DNA from: Sphingobium sp. Leaf26
GTDB taxonomy: Bacteria; Pseudomonadota; Alphaproteobacteria; Sphingomonadales; Sphingomonadaceae
NCBI RefSeq assembly: GCF_001421665.1
Contig: NZ_LMKV01000001.1
Location: 898,731 to 962,730 of the forward strand
Direction of reading: 5' to 3'
Length of the DNA: 64,000 bases
The stretch's first letter is position 1. Each line of letters opens with the position of its first letter. This document shows positions 54,730-63,902 of this stretch, piece by piece. A program made the translations under genes and the position numbers. The notes under the pieces were generated by a model, which saw only the letters and a program-made list of their open reading frames with translations, did not search any database and was not told where the DNA came from.

Positions 54730-56103
54730 ATGAAGATTGCGATCAAGAATCCGGCACCCATCGGCCCGAACCTGGAAAAATGGGGCGACTATCATTTTGG
54801 TCTGGCGCTCGCCAAGTCGCTGGAAAAGCTGGGCGCCACCGTGGTCCAGCATTTCTGGCCGAACTGGGACGATGACGACGGGGAAGACATGGTCATCCTG
54901 CTGCGCGGCAAGCGCAGCTACACCCCGCCTCCATCCAAATTGTCGCTCATATGGATCATCAGCCATCCCGGCACGATCAAATATGACGAAATTTCCAAGT
55001 TCGACATGGTCTATGTCGCATCGGAAACCCATTATAAGGCGATCCGGTCCCTGCCCGGCCTCACTGTCGACGTCGCACGGCAATGTACCGACACCAGCGT
55101 CTTCTTTGCCGATGGGCAGGACAAGCTGCGGCGCGATGTGTCCTTCGTCGCCAACAGCCGGGGCGTTCGCCGTGAAGTGCTCAGCTGGGCAGTGGGCGCC
55201 GGTACGCCGGTTCATGTGGTCGGCCGCCATTGGGGCAATCTGGGGCTCGGCCATCTCGTCAAGTCGCAATATATCGACAATGACGCCCTGCCCGGCTTCT
55301 ATCGCCGCACGCGCCTGACGCTCAACGATCATTGGAGCGACATGGCCCATTTCGGCTATATCAACAATCGGATCTTCGATTGCCTGGCCTGCGGTACGCC
55401 GATCCTGACCGACGAATTTTCGGAACTCAGGACGGTATGCGGCGATGGCATACTCTATGCGTCCGACATGGACAGTTTCGGTGCGGCGATCGAGGAATAT
55501 CTGCTCGATTATCCCTCGGTCCTGGGGCGAGCGCAGCAATTGTGGCAGCGCATCGGCGCCAATTACAGCTTCGACGCGCGCGCCGCGCAAATCTGGGACT
55601 GGGCGACCACTACCCATTCGCTGCGCAATTCGCTCTGCTATGATGCAGGCGGCGTCCGCACCGCATCGTCCGAACCGCTGACGTCCATCATCGGCAAGGC
55701 CGTGGATGCGTTGCGCAAGGCCGGCGTGACGCGCGAAGTGCAGACCCTGCATCTGTGCCCCACGCCCTGGGGCACATCGTCGCTGTTCGCCAACAAGGAG
55801 ATCAGCTACCTGTCCGGTGGCTTTGGCCGTGGCCCCTGGCATGTCCTGATGGACAGCCAGATGGGCGGACTGGCCGACAAGCATTTCGACATGATCGTGA
55901 TCGAACCGACCGACAATCTGGCCGAACTGGTCGGTCAGGATCAGGTCGGCTTCGCCAAACGCCTTGCATCGAAACTGAACAAGGATGGCGTCGTAATCGC
56001 GCCATCCGCGCAGGCAAAAACCCTGTTTACCGGATGGAAGGGCGTGAAGGCCGACATGGCAACGCCCTTTGCGCTCTTGCAGCCAAAGGCTCCCAAAGCC
56101 TGA
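54730..56103 (+). CDS. Glycosyltransferase, CgeB-like
   Basis: 457 residues. GT-B-like with IWIISHPGTIKYDEISKF, VSFVANSRGVRREVL and the donor-site region YINNRIFDCLACGTPILTDE, the CgeB/YkvP pattern. The C-terminal 140 residues (after about residue 310) form an extra methyltransferase-like or Rossmann-type segment with unclear role. Four bases after the 948-residue enzyme, so co-transcribed. Confidence 0.85.
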   Translation: MKIAIKNPAPIGPNLEKWGDYHFGLALAKSLEKLGATVVQHFWPNWDDDDGEDMVILLRGKRSYTPPPSKLSLIWIISHPGTIKYDEISKFDMVYVASETHYKAIRSLPGLTVDVARQCTDTSVFFADGQDKLRRDVSFVANSRGVRREVLSWAVGAGTPVHVVGRHWGNLGLGHLVKSQYIDNDALPGFYRRTRLTLNDHWSDMAHFGYINNRIFDCLACGTPILTDEFSELRTVCGDGILYASDMDSFGAAIEEYLLDYPSVLGRAQQLWQRIGANYSFDARAAQIWDWATTTHSLRNSLCYDAGGVRTASSEPLTSIIGKAVDALRKAGVTREVQTLHLCPTPWGTSSLFANKEISYLSGGFGRGPWHVLMDSQMGGLADKHFDMIVIEPTDNLAELVGQDQVGFAKRLASKLNKDGVVIAPSAQAKTLFTGWKGVKADMATPFALLQPKAPKA

Positions 56104-56110
56104 GCCTGGA

Positions 56111-56136
56111 CGAGAGGGCATGGCCATGCCCTCTCG
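56111..56136. terminator. Perfect 26-base palindrome between convergent genes
   Basis: 13-base arms with no loop, centred on GGCC, seven bases after one stop codon and 14 bases before the other. Could terminate both genes or be a protein site; no T-run. Confidence 0.5.
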
Positions 56137-56149
56137 CTTACGGCCCTGA

Positions 56150-57352
56150 TCAGCGCTTCTTCGCCCTGGATCGCGCCAGAGCGTCCTGTGCGGGCTGAAA
56201 TTCGGGATAGAGGTCCACGACCTGCCGCAACAGCCGCCGCGCTTCTTCCCGGTCACCCGCCCATTTGGCCAGACGAACGCCGCGCCACAGCGTCAGCAAC
56301 TGCGGCCCGTCCACGCGCAGCAGGTGTCGGTAGGCGCTTCTGGCCATCGCATGGCCCTGATCGGTCTTCATCTTGAACGCTCGGTCGGCAAGCTTTTCGA
56401 TGGTCGGCAATATCTGCTGATATCGCCACGCCTCCTCGCTATTCTCTCGTGCACGCCACACGGCACGCCGCGCGCCGTCCAGCATCGGCCGGATGACGTG
56501 CAAGTCGCCCTGCGCCGCCGCGAGTTCAGCGGCAGCGGCCTGCGTCACGATCCCGTCGACGGCCGCTGCCTGGATATCCGCGAACAACCGGCCGGCGATC
56601 GTCATCCATGGCCCATCCGGCACTTCGCCCTTGGCGCGATGATAGTCCTGCTCGATGAAGCCGGCAGCGAAATCCTTGGCCGCCTTGATCTTGCGCACGC
56701 GCAGATGAGCGCGGATGCGATCCAGCGTATCGCCCGTCCGATAGACCAGGTCGCCATGGACGACCAGCAAGGCGCCTTCGGGACCGACATGCTCCATGAT
56801 ATTGAGCATGGTCAGCGCCCAGAGCGCCGCGACATCCTCTTCGTCGGTCAATTCCCGGTGGACCCTCAGATTGCGCGAAGCGCGCGCGATCTGCGACATG
56901 GCCACCTCATGGGGCGGGCGTATGATGATGATGGGTCGGATGGTGAAGCCGGCCTGCGCCAGCACCAACTGCCAGAAGGGCCATAGCTGAGCCATGCGCG
57001 GATCCTTGACCGACCACAGCGCCGCCTTGCCGAACAACTGGTCGATCGCAGCCAGCGCCCGCTCGCGAAAGGGCGCAAAATGCTCCTCGCGAAAATCATG
57101 ACGCCCCGCATCGAACGCCCAATTGTCCCAACTGGATTCCAGAAAGGCGAACAGGTCGTCATTGACGTGCCGGAGCGTCTGGCTTTCGAAAAAACCTTTG
57201 GGATTTTCGTCCGATGCCTGGTCGCCAATGTCCCCGATGGGAATGTCGAAAGACTGTACGATCGCGGCAAGCGCCGATGTGCCTGAACGATGCACACCCA
57301 GAATTGGCGCAGCAACTGCCTGACGTCTTGTCGTCAAAACATAACCCTCCAT
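56150..57352 (-). CDS. Sulfotransferase-family protein
   Basis: About 400 residues. PAPS-binding loop pattern ILGVHRSGTSALAAIV at the N-terminus, followed by NPKGFFES and WSVKDPRMAQLWPFW, which is typical of the stand-alone sulfotransferase family in polysaccharide loci. The C-terminal 150 residues are helical, TPR-like (SAYRHLLRVDGPQLL; EARRLLRQVVDLYPEF). ATG 57352 has a cramped ribosome site; TTG 57337 with GGAGGGT upstream may be the real start. Confidence 0.82.
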   Translation of the reverse strand: MEGYVLTTRRQAVAAPILGVHRSGTSALAAIVQSFDIPIGDIGDQASDENPKGFFESQTLRHVNDDLFAFLESSWDNWAFDAGRHDFREEHFAPFRERALAAIDQLFGKAALWSVKDPRMAQLWPFWQLVLAQAGFTIRPIIIIRPPHEVAMSQIARASRNLRVHRELTDEEDVAALWALTMLNIMEHVGPEGALLVVHGDLVYRTGDTLDRIRAHLRVRKIKAAKDFAAGFIEQDYHRAKGEVPDGPWMTIAGRLFADIQAAAVDGIVTQAAAAELAAAQGDLHVIRPMLDGARRAVWRARENSEEAWRYQQILPTIEKLADRAFKMKTDQGHAMARSAYRHLLRVDGPQLLTLWRGVRLAKWAGDREEARRLLRQVVDLYPEFQPAQDALARSRAKKR

Positions 57353-57627
57353 CTATCCTGTCGGTCATGGCGGCCTGCGCCATGGCCCGCACATGGCATG
57401 AACGCGCGATCGATCCAACGCGCTTGTATCGGCTACAGGACTTTTCAAAGATTGCCGCACATGACCATATTTTTGGCCGCGCGAGTTCGACAAGCTGCCC
57501 CAAAGCAGCGGCCGGATACAATAATGGCGGTTTTTAAAGGATCCGACCGGCACCGGGCCGACGACTCGACTTGCTTTATCCATGCCTCTCTATTAGACGT
57601 TTGGCGCAACATCTATCGGAGACACTT

Positions 57628-58512
57628 GTGCGCAAAGGCATAATATTGGCCGGCGGTTCTGGTACCCGTCTGTATCCGCTGACGAAGGGCGTCTCAAAAC
57701 AATTGATGCCGGTTTACGACAAGCCGATGATTTATTACCCGCTGTCGACGTTGATGCTTTCCGGTATTCGTGAAATACTTATCATCACCACCCCGCATGA
57801 CGCGGCAGCTTTTCAGGCATTGCTTGGCAGCGGCGAGGAACTGGGCCTGTCCCTTTCCTACGCGGTGCAGCCCGAACCGGCCGGACTGGCGCAGGCCTAT
57901 CATATCGGTGCGGACTTCGTGGGCTCCAACCCCTCGACCCTGGTCCTGGGCGACAATATCTTCTACGGTCACGGCTTGGTCGATCTGCTGTCCAGCGCCA
58001 GCACGCGGGACCATGGCGCCACCGTGTTCGGCTATTATGTCAGCGATCCGGCCGCCTATGGCGTCGTCTCCTTCGGCCCGGACGGCCGGGCGGAAACGAT
58101 CGAGGAAAAGCCCGAGGCGCCCAAGTCCAACTATGCCGTCACCGGCCTCTATTTCTATGATGGTCGCGCGGTGGACTTCGCCCGCGACCTCGCCCCGTCC
58201 CCGCGCGGCGAACTGGAAATCACCGATCTGAACCGTCTCTATCTTGAAGAAGGATCGCTATCGGTCGAAATCATGGGTCGCGGCTATGCCTGGCTCGACA
58301 CCGGCACGCATGGATCACTGCTCGACGCTGCGCTCTACGTGCGCGTGACGGAGGACCGGCAGGGCCTCAAGATCTGCTGCCCCGAAGAAATCGCCTGGCG
58401 CCAGGGCTTCATCGACGACGCCCAACTCGAAAAGGTCGCCACCCCGCTGCGCAAGAGCGGCTATGGCAATTATCTGATGGGCCTGCTGACGGGCAAGGGA
58501 GCCATCGCGTGA
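57628..58512 (+). CDS. rfbA: Glucose-1-phosphate thymidylyltransferase RfbA
   Basis: First step of dTDP-L-rhamnose synthesis. 294 residues from GTG 57628 with GGAGA upstream. Nucleotidyl loop [14 protein letters not shown], then [18 protein letters not shown] and the DNIFYG motif. Length and motifs are standard RmlA. Stop overlaps rfbC by four bases (GTGA). Confidence 0.97.
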   Translation: MRKGIILAGGSGTRLYPLTKGVSKQLMPVYDKPMIYYPLSTLMLSGIREILIITTPHDAAAFQALLGSGEELGLSLSYAVQPEPAGLAQAYHIGADFVGSNPSTLVLGDNIFYGHGLVDLLSSASTRDHGATVFGYYVSDPAAYGVVSFGPDGRAETIEEKPEAPKSNYAVTGLYFYDGRAVDFARDLAPSPRGELEITDLNRLYLEEGSLSVEIMGRGYAWLDTGTHGSLLDAALYVRVTEDRQGLKICCPEEIAWRQGFIDDAQLEKVATPLRKSGYGNYLMGLLTGKGAIA

Positions 58513-59054
58513 AGATCATCGAAACCGCCATTCCCGGCCCGCTGATCATCGAGCCGCGGGTCTTTGGCGACGATCGCGGCTTCTTCATGGAAAGCTGGAA
58601 CGCCGCCGCCTTCCGCGAGGCGGGCCTCGACCTGAATTTCGTTCAGGACAATCATAGCCGCTCGGCACGCGGCGTGTTGCGCGGCCTGCATTTCCAGAAC
58701 CCCAATCCACAAGGCAAGCTGGTGCGCGTCGCTGCCGGTCGGGTCTGGGACGTCGCGGTCGATATCCGCCGGTCCAGCCCGCATTTCGGCAAATGGGTCG
58801 GCGTCGAACTGTCGGCGGCCAACAAGCGGATGTTCTGGGTGCCAGAAGGCTTCGCCCATGGCTTCGTCAGCCTGGAGGATGGCACCGACTTCCTCTATAA
58901 ATGCACCGCGCTCTATGAACCTGCTTCGGATCACAGCCTGTTGTGGAACGATCCCGCCATCGGCATCGAATGGCCCTTGGAAGGGCTGGAGCCGCAGCTC
59001 TCGGGCAAGGACCAGCAAGCCAAGCCCCTGGCCGAGATCGAGGCCTTCGCGTGA
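58509..59054 (+). CDS. rfbC: dTDP-4-dehydrorhamnose 3,5-epimerase RfbC
   Basis: Third step of the dTDP-L-rhamnose route. 181 residues of cupin fold. [10 protein letters not shown], then [18 protein letters not shown] with the catalytic histidine, and the later [12 protein letters not shown] are all family markers. GTG start inside the rfbA end; stop overlaps rfbD (GTGA). Confidence 0.97.
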   Translation: MKIIETAIPGPLIIEPRVFGDDRGFFMESWNAAAFREAGLDLNFVQDNHSRSARGVLRGLHFQNPNPQGKLVRVAAGRVWDVAVDIRRSSPHFGKWVGVELSAANKRMFWVPEGFAHGFVSLEDGTDFLYKCTALYEPASDHSLLWNDPAIGIEWPLEGLEPQLSGKDQQAKPLAEIEAFA

Positions 59055-59908
59055 AAGTCCTCATCACCGGCTGTAATGGCCAATTGGGCCGCAGCCTTCA
59101 GGCCACTGTACCGACGGATGCAACGCTCATCTGCTTTGGCTCCGCCGATCTCGACATCAGTCAGGCCGATGCGGTCGATCGGCTGGTCGCTCATCATCTC
59201 CCCGATGTCGTCATCAACGCGGCCGCCTACACCGCCGTCGACCGCGCCGAACAGGACGAGGAACGGGCGAATGCCATCAACGGCGCGGGTACCGGTTTCC
59301 TGGCCAATGCGGCGCGCGGGCAAGGTGCCCGTTTCGTCCATGTCTCCACCGACTTCGTGTTCGATGGCGCGGCCGGCACGCCCTATCACCCCGATGCCCC
59401 GACCAATCCTATGGGTGTCTATGGGCGATCGAAGCTGGCGGGAGAGCAAGCCGCTGGCAAGGATGCGCTGATCGTCCGCACGGCCTGGGTCTATGGCCCC
59501 GAAGGCGGCAATTTCGTTCGGACCATGCTGCGCCTGATGGGCGATCGGCCAGAGGTTCGGGTGGTCGCCGACCAGATCGGCACACCCACCTACGCCCCCG
59601 CCCTTGCCGACGCCATCTGGCGTCTGCTCGCGGCCGGTGCCAACGGCATGCACCATTATACCGATAGCGGCGCGGCCAGTTGGTACGACTTTGCGGTCGC
59701 GATCCAGGAGGAGGCTCTGACCGCAGGCCTGTTGACGCAGGAAGCGACGATCATACCGATCGCGACCAGCGACTATCCCACGCCAGCGCGTCGCCCCAGC
59801 TATTCGGTGCTGGACAAGAGTGCGACGTTCGCGGCGATCGGCGGTCCTGCTCCGCACTGGCGCACCCATCTGCGCACCATGATTGCAGCGATCAAGGCCC
59901 AGAACTGA
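59051..59908 (+). CDS. rfbD: dTDP-4-dehydrorhamnose reductase RfbD
   Basis: Last step giving dTDP-L-rhamnose. 285 residues; NAD(P) loop ITGCNGQLGRSL, INAAAYTAVDRAE, the catalytic YGRSKLAGE and the RfbD marker ADQIGTPTYAPALAD. GTG start at 59051 overlapping rfbC. The stop lies 15 bases from the convergent GT4 gene. Confidence 0.97.
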   Translation: MKVLITGCNGQLGRSLQATVPTDATLICFGSADLDISQADAVDRLVAHHLPDVVINAAAYTAVDRAEQDEERANAINGAGTGFLANAARGQGARFVHVSTDFVFDGAAGTPYHPDAPTNPMGVYGRSKLAGEQAAGKDALIVRTAWVYGPEGGNFVRTMLRLMGDRPEVRVVADQIGTPTYAPALADAIWRLLAAGANGMHHYTDSGAASWYDFAVAIQEEALTAGLLTQEATIIPIATSDYPTPARRPSYSVLDKSATFAAIGGPAPHWRTHLRTMIAAIKAQN

Positions 59909-59923
59909 AAGAGGGTATGGGCG

Positions 59924-61150
59924 TCAGCCAACTGCGGCTGGCGCCCGTTCGATCTCCAACGCATCCAGCAAGGCCGTCAGACTGGCATCCCAGCCCGCCC
60001 CGCTGCCCATGGCAGGCGGCCCATCGGCTGCCATCGTCGCCATGATGCTGCCAGCCAGGGCGTCGGGCGCATCGGAATGAAAATAATAGAGGCCTGGTTG
60101 CTGCAATTCGCGAAACACCGGCAGGTCGCGCGCCAGCACCGGACGACCATGGCGTAATGCCTCCACGATCGGCAGGCCATAGCCCTCGCCCAGTGACGGC
60201 ACCACCACCAGCCCGGCATTGTCATAAAGCGCCGTAAGCAACTCATCGGACACGTCGCTCAGCCAATGAAAGGCCGGACAGGACTGTGCCAGATCGTCCA
60301 TTCGTTGCTGGACCGCCTCCGTTCGCCAACCCGGCCGCCCCACCATCACCAGATCGGGCGCGCCATCCCCCAGCGTCTCTTGCAACCGGTCGAAGGCGTC
60401 GAGCAGCACCGCATGGCCCTTGCGTGGCTCCACCGTCGCCACCATCAGGACCGTCGCATGCTCCCGCATCCGCGCCAGCACCGCATGGCCGGCATCATGG
60501 ATGCCTCGACTGGGACGACTGGCACCGATATCGCCGCTCAGCGGCAGCAATGCGGTACGAATCCGACGACCCTTCCTCCGTCCGCGGGCGCGCAACAGTC
60601 CGTCCAGATCGTCCGACACGAACTTGGATATGCACAGGGCAATGTCGCCATATCGCTCCAATATCCGGATCCAGCGGCTGAAATGGCGCCCCGTGCTGGG
60701 TGGGAACCAGTCGAGCCGGCGTAAAGGCAGCACATCATAGACCACCAGGGCGATTGTCGCACCACGCCGCTTCCAAGACGCCACCTGTCGCCGATGGCGC
60801 CACAGCCGATGCGCCGCCAGATCAAGGCCCAGGAAGATATCCCCGCGCTGCAATCGCACCAGCGGCATATCCTGGCCTGGCAAGACGATCCGCCCGTCCG
60901 GCAAGTCTGCCCGACGATAGCCGCCGTCCACCGTGGCGGCGATGGCCATGACCTCTACATCAGCTAACGACGCCTGGCGCAGTTGCTCCCACAAGGCGCG
61001 CACGACCCGTTGGATGCCGGTGCCGGCGTCATGCTGGGCGATAGTCGACAGATCGACCACCAGCCGGCGGGGACTATCCGGCGCTCTGGTCTCCAGCCGC
61101 GCGCCGACCTCCCACCCCAAGGCGCGAGACAGCCAGTTCCGCAACGTCAT
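59924..61150 (-). CDS. GT4-family glycosyltransferase of export operon
   Basis: 408 residues, GT-B fold. N-terminal LVVDLSTIAQHDAGTGIQRVVR is typical of EPS/O-antigen mannosyl/rhamnosyltransferases; the donor site is GEGYGLPIVEALRHGRPVL. Starts within the stop of the KpsT-like gene (ATGA), so it is part of the export operon and may build the linker or a terminal sugar. Confidence 0.9.
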   Translation of the reverse strand: MTLRNWLSRALGWEVGARLETRAPDSPRRLVVDLSTIAQHDAGTGIQRVVRALWEQLRQASLADVEVMAIAATVDGGYRRADLPDGRIVLPGQDMPLVRLQRGDIFLGLDLAAHRLWRHRRQVASWKRRGATIALVVYDVLPLRRLDWFPPSTGRHFSRWIRILERYGDIALCISKFVSDDLDGLLRARGRRKGRRIRTALLPLSGDIGASRPSRGIHDAGHAVLARMREHATVLMVATVEPRKGHAVLLDAFDRLQETLGDGAPDLVMVGRPGWRTEAVQQRMDDLAQSCPAFHWLSDVSDELLTALYDNAGLVVVPSLGEGYGLPIVEALRHGRPVLARDLPVFRELQQPGLYYFHSDAPDALAGSIMATMAADGPPAMGSGAGWDASLTALLDALEIERAPAAVG

Positions 61151-61803
61151 TCCAGGCTATGCGCCTGATAATGATGATAGGCTTCGTTGACATCGTCGAA
61201 ATAGACGAGCGTACCATTGGTCAGAACCGCAGCCCGGTCGCAATTTTCCCGAATGAACCCAGGATTGTGCGACACCAGAAACATCGCACGGTCGGCGCGC
61301 TTCACCAACAATTCCTCGCGACAGCGATCCTGGAAGCGCTGGTCGCCGACGGCGACCACTTCATCGATCAGGAAACAGTCGAAATCGACCACCAGCGATA
61401 TCGCGAAACCCAGCCGCGCCCGCATGCCGGCCGAATAGGTTTTCAGCGGCTCCCGCATATAGCGGCCCAGTTCGGCGAAATCCTCGACCGCCGGCAACGC
61501 TTCTTCCGGGTCCTTGCCGTAGATACGGCAGATGAACTTCAGATTATCATAGCCGGTCAGGGATTGCTGGAACGCGCCGGAAAAGGCGAGCGGCCAGGAT
61601 ATGGTCATATCCCGCTCGACCCGGCCGCTCGTCGGCTTTTCCACGCCGCCCAATATCCGGATCAACGTCGTCTTGCCCGCGCCGTTGCGGCCTAATATGC
61701 CGATCTTCTGCCCCATTTCGAGCGTCAGATTGACATCGCGCAACACATGGTTCTGGCCACGACGGGTCTGGTAGGATTTGTTGATGTCGACGAGGCGGAT
61801 CAT
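61147..61803 (-). CDS. Polysaccharide ABC exporter ATPase (KpsT-like)
   Basis: 218 residues. Walker A GRNGAGKTTLIRIL, signature TYSAGMRARLGFA, Walker B CFLIDEVVAVGD and the H-loop SHNPGF. No C-terminal carbohydrate-binding domain, so it is KpsT-like rather than Wzt-like. Coupled upstream to the permease and downstream to the GT4 gene. Confidence 0.94.
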   Translation of the reverse strand: MIRLVDINKSYQTRRGQNHVLRDVNLTLEMGQKIGILGRNGAGKTTLIRILGGVEKPTSGRVERDMTISWPLAFSGAFQQSLTGYDNLKFICRIYGKDPEEALPAVEDFAELGRYMREPLKTYSAGMRARLGFAISLVVDFDCFLIDEVVAVGDQRFQDRCREELLVKRADRAMFLVSHNPGFIRENCDRAAVLTNGTLVYFDDVNEAYHHYQAHSLE

Positions 61804-62609
61804 TCGGGCACGAGATTCCGGCTGGCATAGCGGATTTCGATAAGGGCAAGGAACATCAGCGTGACATTCCACCCGATGAGATAGGCGGGGCTATAATGCG
61901 CCAGGAAATGCGATCCGAAAAATCCGTCGCGGACCCATTCGACACCGTTCACCATCGGCACGTACATGACGATCTCGCGCAATTTCGGCGGTGCCGCATC
62001 CACCAGCCAGGCCGCACCGGAGAGCGGGAACATCAAATAGGTGAAGGGATGCCAGAATTTGTCGATCAATTCCGTCCGGTTGGACAGGGCGCCGATGAAC
62101 ATGGCCAGCGATATGCCGAACCAGGCCAGCATGAGCCAGCCGAGAATGGCCTTGGCCGGGTCTTCTGGAAGTTCCATCCAGCCGATCGAAGAGAACAGCA
62201 GTGTCAGTACGAAGAAGGACGTGCCGACACCCACACATTCCAGCAGCACACGCGCGGCGAAAATGTCGATCACCTTCACATTGCGGTGATACATCAGCGA
62301 CAGGTTGGGATGAATCGAACCCACAAGCCGATTGGGCATGTTGCGCCAGACCAGAACGCTGGAATAGCCGGTCAAGGCGAAAGCCGCGATCGGCAGGTCG
62401 GACCCATGGACGGCCTTGAGCGCCGACCACATCAGGGTGACACCCACCGTGAAGATCGCTGGTTCGACGAACAACCACAGGAAACCGATATTGTGCCGCC
62501 CGTAGCGGGTGATGATCTCGCGCATGATGAGCGCACCGATCACTCGCCGCTGGATCGCCCAACTATGGCGCAGGCTTGGCGTCTGCCCCGGATTTTCGAC
62601 GTCCGACAT
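61800..62609 (-). CDS. Polysaccharide ABC exporter permease (KpsM-like)
   Basis: 269 residues with about six membrane helices of the ABC-2 type. N-terminal IMREIITRYGRHNIGFLW is a family hallmark (coupling region), and FPLSGAAWLVDAAPPKL precedes the last helix. Overlaps the ATPase gene (ATGA) and the PCP gene (TGATG). Confidence 0.94.
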   Translation of the reverse strand: MSDVENPGQTPSLRHSWAIQRRVIGALIMREIITRYGRHNIGFLWLFVEPAIFTVGVTLMWSALKAVHGSDLPIAAFALTGYSSVLVWRNMPNRLVGSIHPNLSLMYHRNVKVIDIFAARVLLECVGVGTSFFVLTLLFSSIGWMELPEDPAKAILGWLMLAWFGISLAMFIGALSNRTELIDKFWHPFTYLMFPLSGAAWLVDAAPPKLREIVMYVPMVNGVEWVRDGFFGSHFLAHYSPAYLIGWNVTLMFLALIEIRYASRNLVPE

Positions 62610-63712
62610 CAGTCACTATGCTCGCGCACACCGGCCAGCAGCATCGAGGAGATCGCCCACAGGACGAGGCCGACGATGAAGGTGCTGATGATGCCACGCA
62701 GGCGCTTGGGCGCGGACGCATTGTCGGGCAGGCTGGGCTGCACGATCCGTTCGACATAGGCCTGCTTGCGCCGCGCCTCGTTGCGCGCTTCCTGCAAAGA
62801 GGTCATGGCGGCGCCCAGATCACGATCCGCCAACTGGCTTTCCAGTTGCAGACGCTGGAACTGCGCCGCACTGGCGGCGAGCGATTTCTGGTTGCCCGCG
62901 ACAAGTCCCGTCTGCGCCGCAATCTCGCGGTTCAGCTCGGCGATGCGTGCGCGCAATACCGGCACCTGCGGATTTTGCGGCGTCAACATCTGCAACTGCA
63001 CCAGTTGCGTCTTGGTGGAGATCATATCGTCTTGCAGCTTGGAGATCATCTGCAACTGGACGGTCGCCTGCTTCTCGGGATCGACCACACCTTCGCGATT
63101 CCGATAGTCCGAAAGGGCGAGCGCGGCGGCTCGGGCCTTTTCCTTGGCATCGGTGACTTCGGCACTGCTGTAGCTGATGAGATCCTCGCGGCCGCGCACG
63201 TTGAGGCGATTGACGAGCGCCTCCGCCTGATCCAGCAAGCGCAGATTGATTGCCTGGGCTTCCGAAGGATCGAACGCCTTGACCTTCAAGGTCGCGATGC
63301 CCGACGCGGCATCATATTTGACCTCGATCTGATCCTGATAAAAAGCATAGAGCTTTTCATTGCTGGCGTTCGTACCCAGGCCGTTGAACCTGTTGAGGAA
63401 CGATACATTCTCGTTGCCATAGGCCCGGCTGACCAGCCCGTCGCGATTGAGCGCCTTCAGCGCATCGCGCGATATCATATAGTCGTTGGCCACGAACGCA
63501 TCTTCAGAGGCGTTGGTAAAGCCGCCGCTTTTAAGCAGAGCCCCCAGCCCCGAGCTCGACTGCTTCTCCGAACTCTTCACGACAAACCGCGATTCCGACG
63601 TGTAAACACTGGAACTCAGCAGGAAATAGATGGTCGCGATAGCGGTAGGGACAAGCACCGTTGCGATGAAAAGCGAAGGCAATCCACCGATTTTTTCGGG
63701 AATTTTTGTCAT
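62609..63712 (-). CDS. Polysaccharide export PCP protein (KpsE-like)
   Basis: 367 residues from ATG 63712; the frame is open to 63796. One helix near the N-terminus (LPSLFIATVLVPTAIATIYF), a periplasmic part with long helices (about 200-320) and one C-terminal helix (IISTFIVGLVLWAISSMLL), the PCP-3 layout of KpsE/CtrB/BexC. Spans the periplasm to link the ABC exporter to an outer-membrane channel, not found in this window. Divergent from the UDP-glucose dehydrogenase gene. Confidence 0.92.
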   Translation of the reverse strand: MTKIPEKIGGLPSLFIATVLVPTAIATIYFLLSSSVYTSESRFVVKSSEKQSSSGLGALLKSGGFTNASEDAFVANDYMISRDALKALNRDGLVSRAYGNENVSFLNRFNGLGTNASNEKLYAFYQDQIEVKYDAASGIATLKVKAFDPSEAQAINLRLLDQAEALVNRLNVRGREDLISYSSAEVTDAKEKARAAALALSDYRNREGVVDPEKQATVQLQMISKLQDDMISTKTQLVQLQMLTPQNPQVPVLRARIAELNREIAAQTGLVAGNQKSLAASAAQFQRLQLESQLADRDLGAAMTSLQEARNEARRKQAYVERIVQPSLPDNASAPKRLRGIISTFIVGLVLWAISSMLLAGVREHSD

Positions 63713-63902
63713 TGAAAAGCAAGTCTCTCGGTTCGCGAGTTTGTTACGCGCTGCACAAATCAATGTCCAGCGCATTGCTTCTCGCCCTGTCGACAAAAAA
63801 GGACTGCTGAAGGCTTGCCATATTGGCTACCGCCTTTGTATCTGCTTCAGGCATCACGCACATGCGGGATGAAGGACCAGCGCGGAGGCGGACGCAAATT
63901 CC

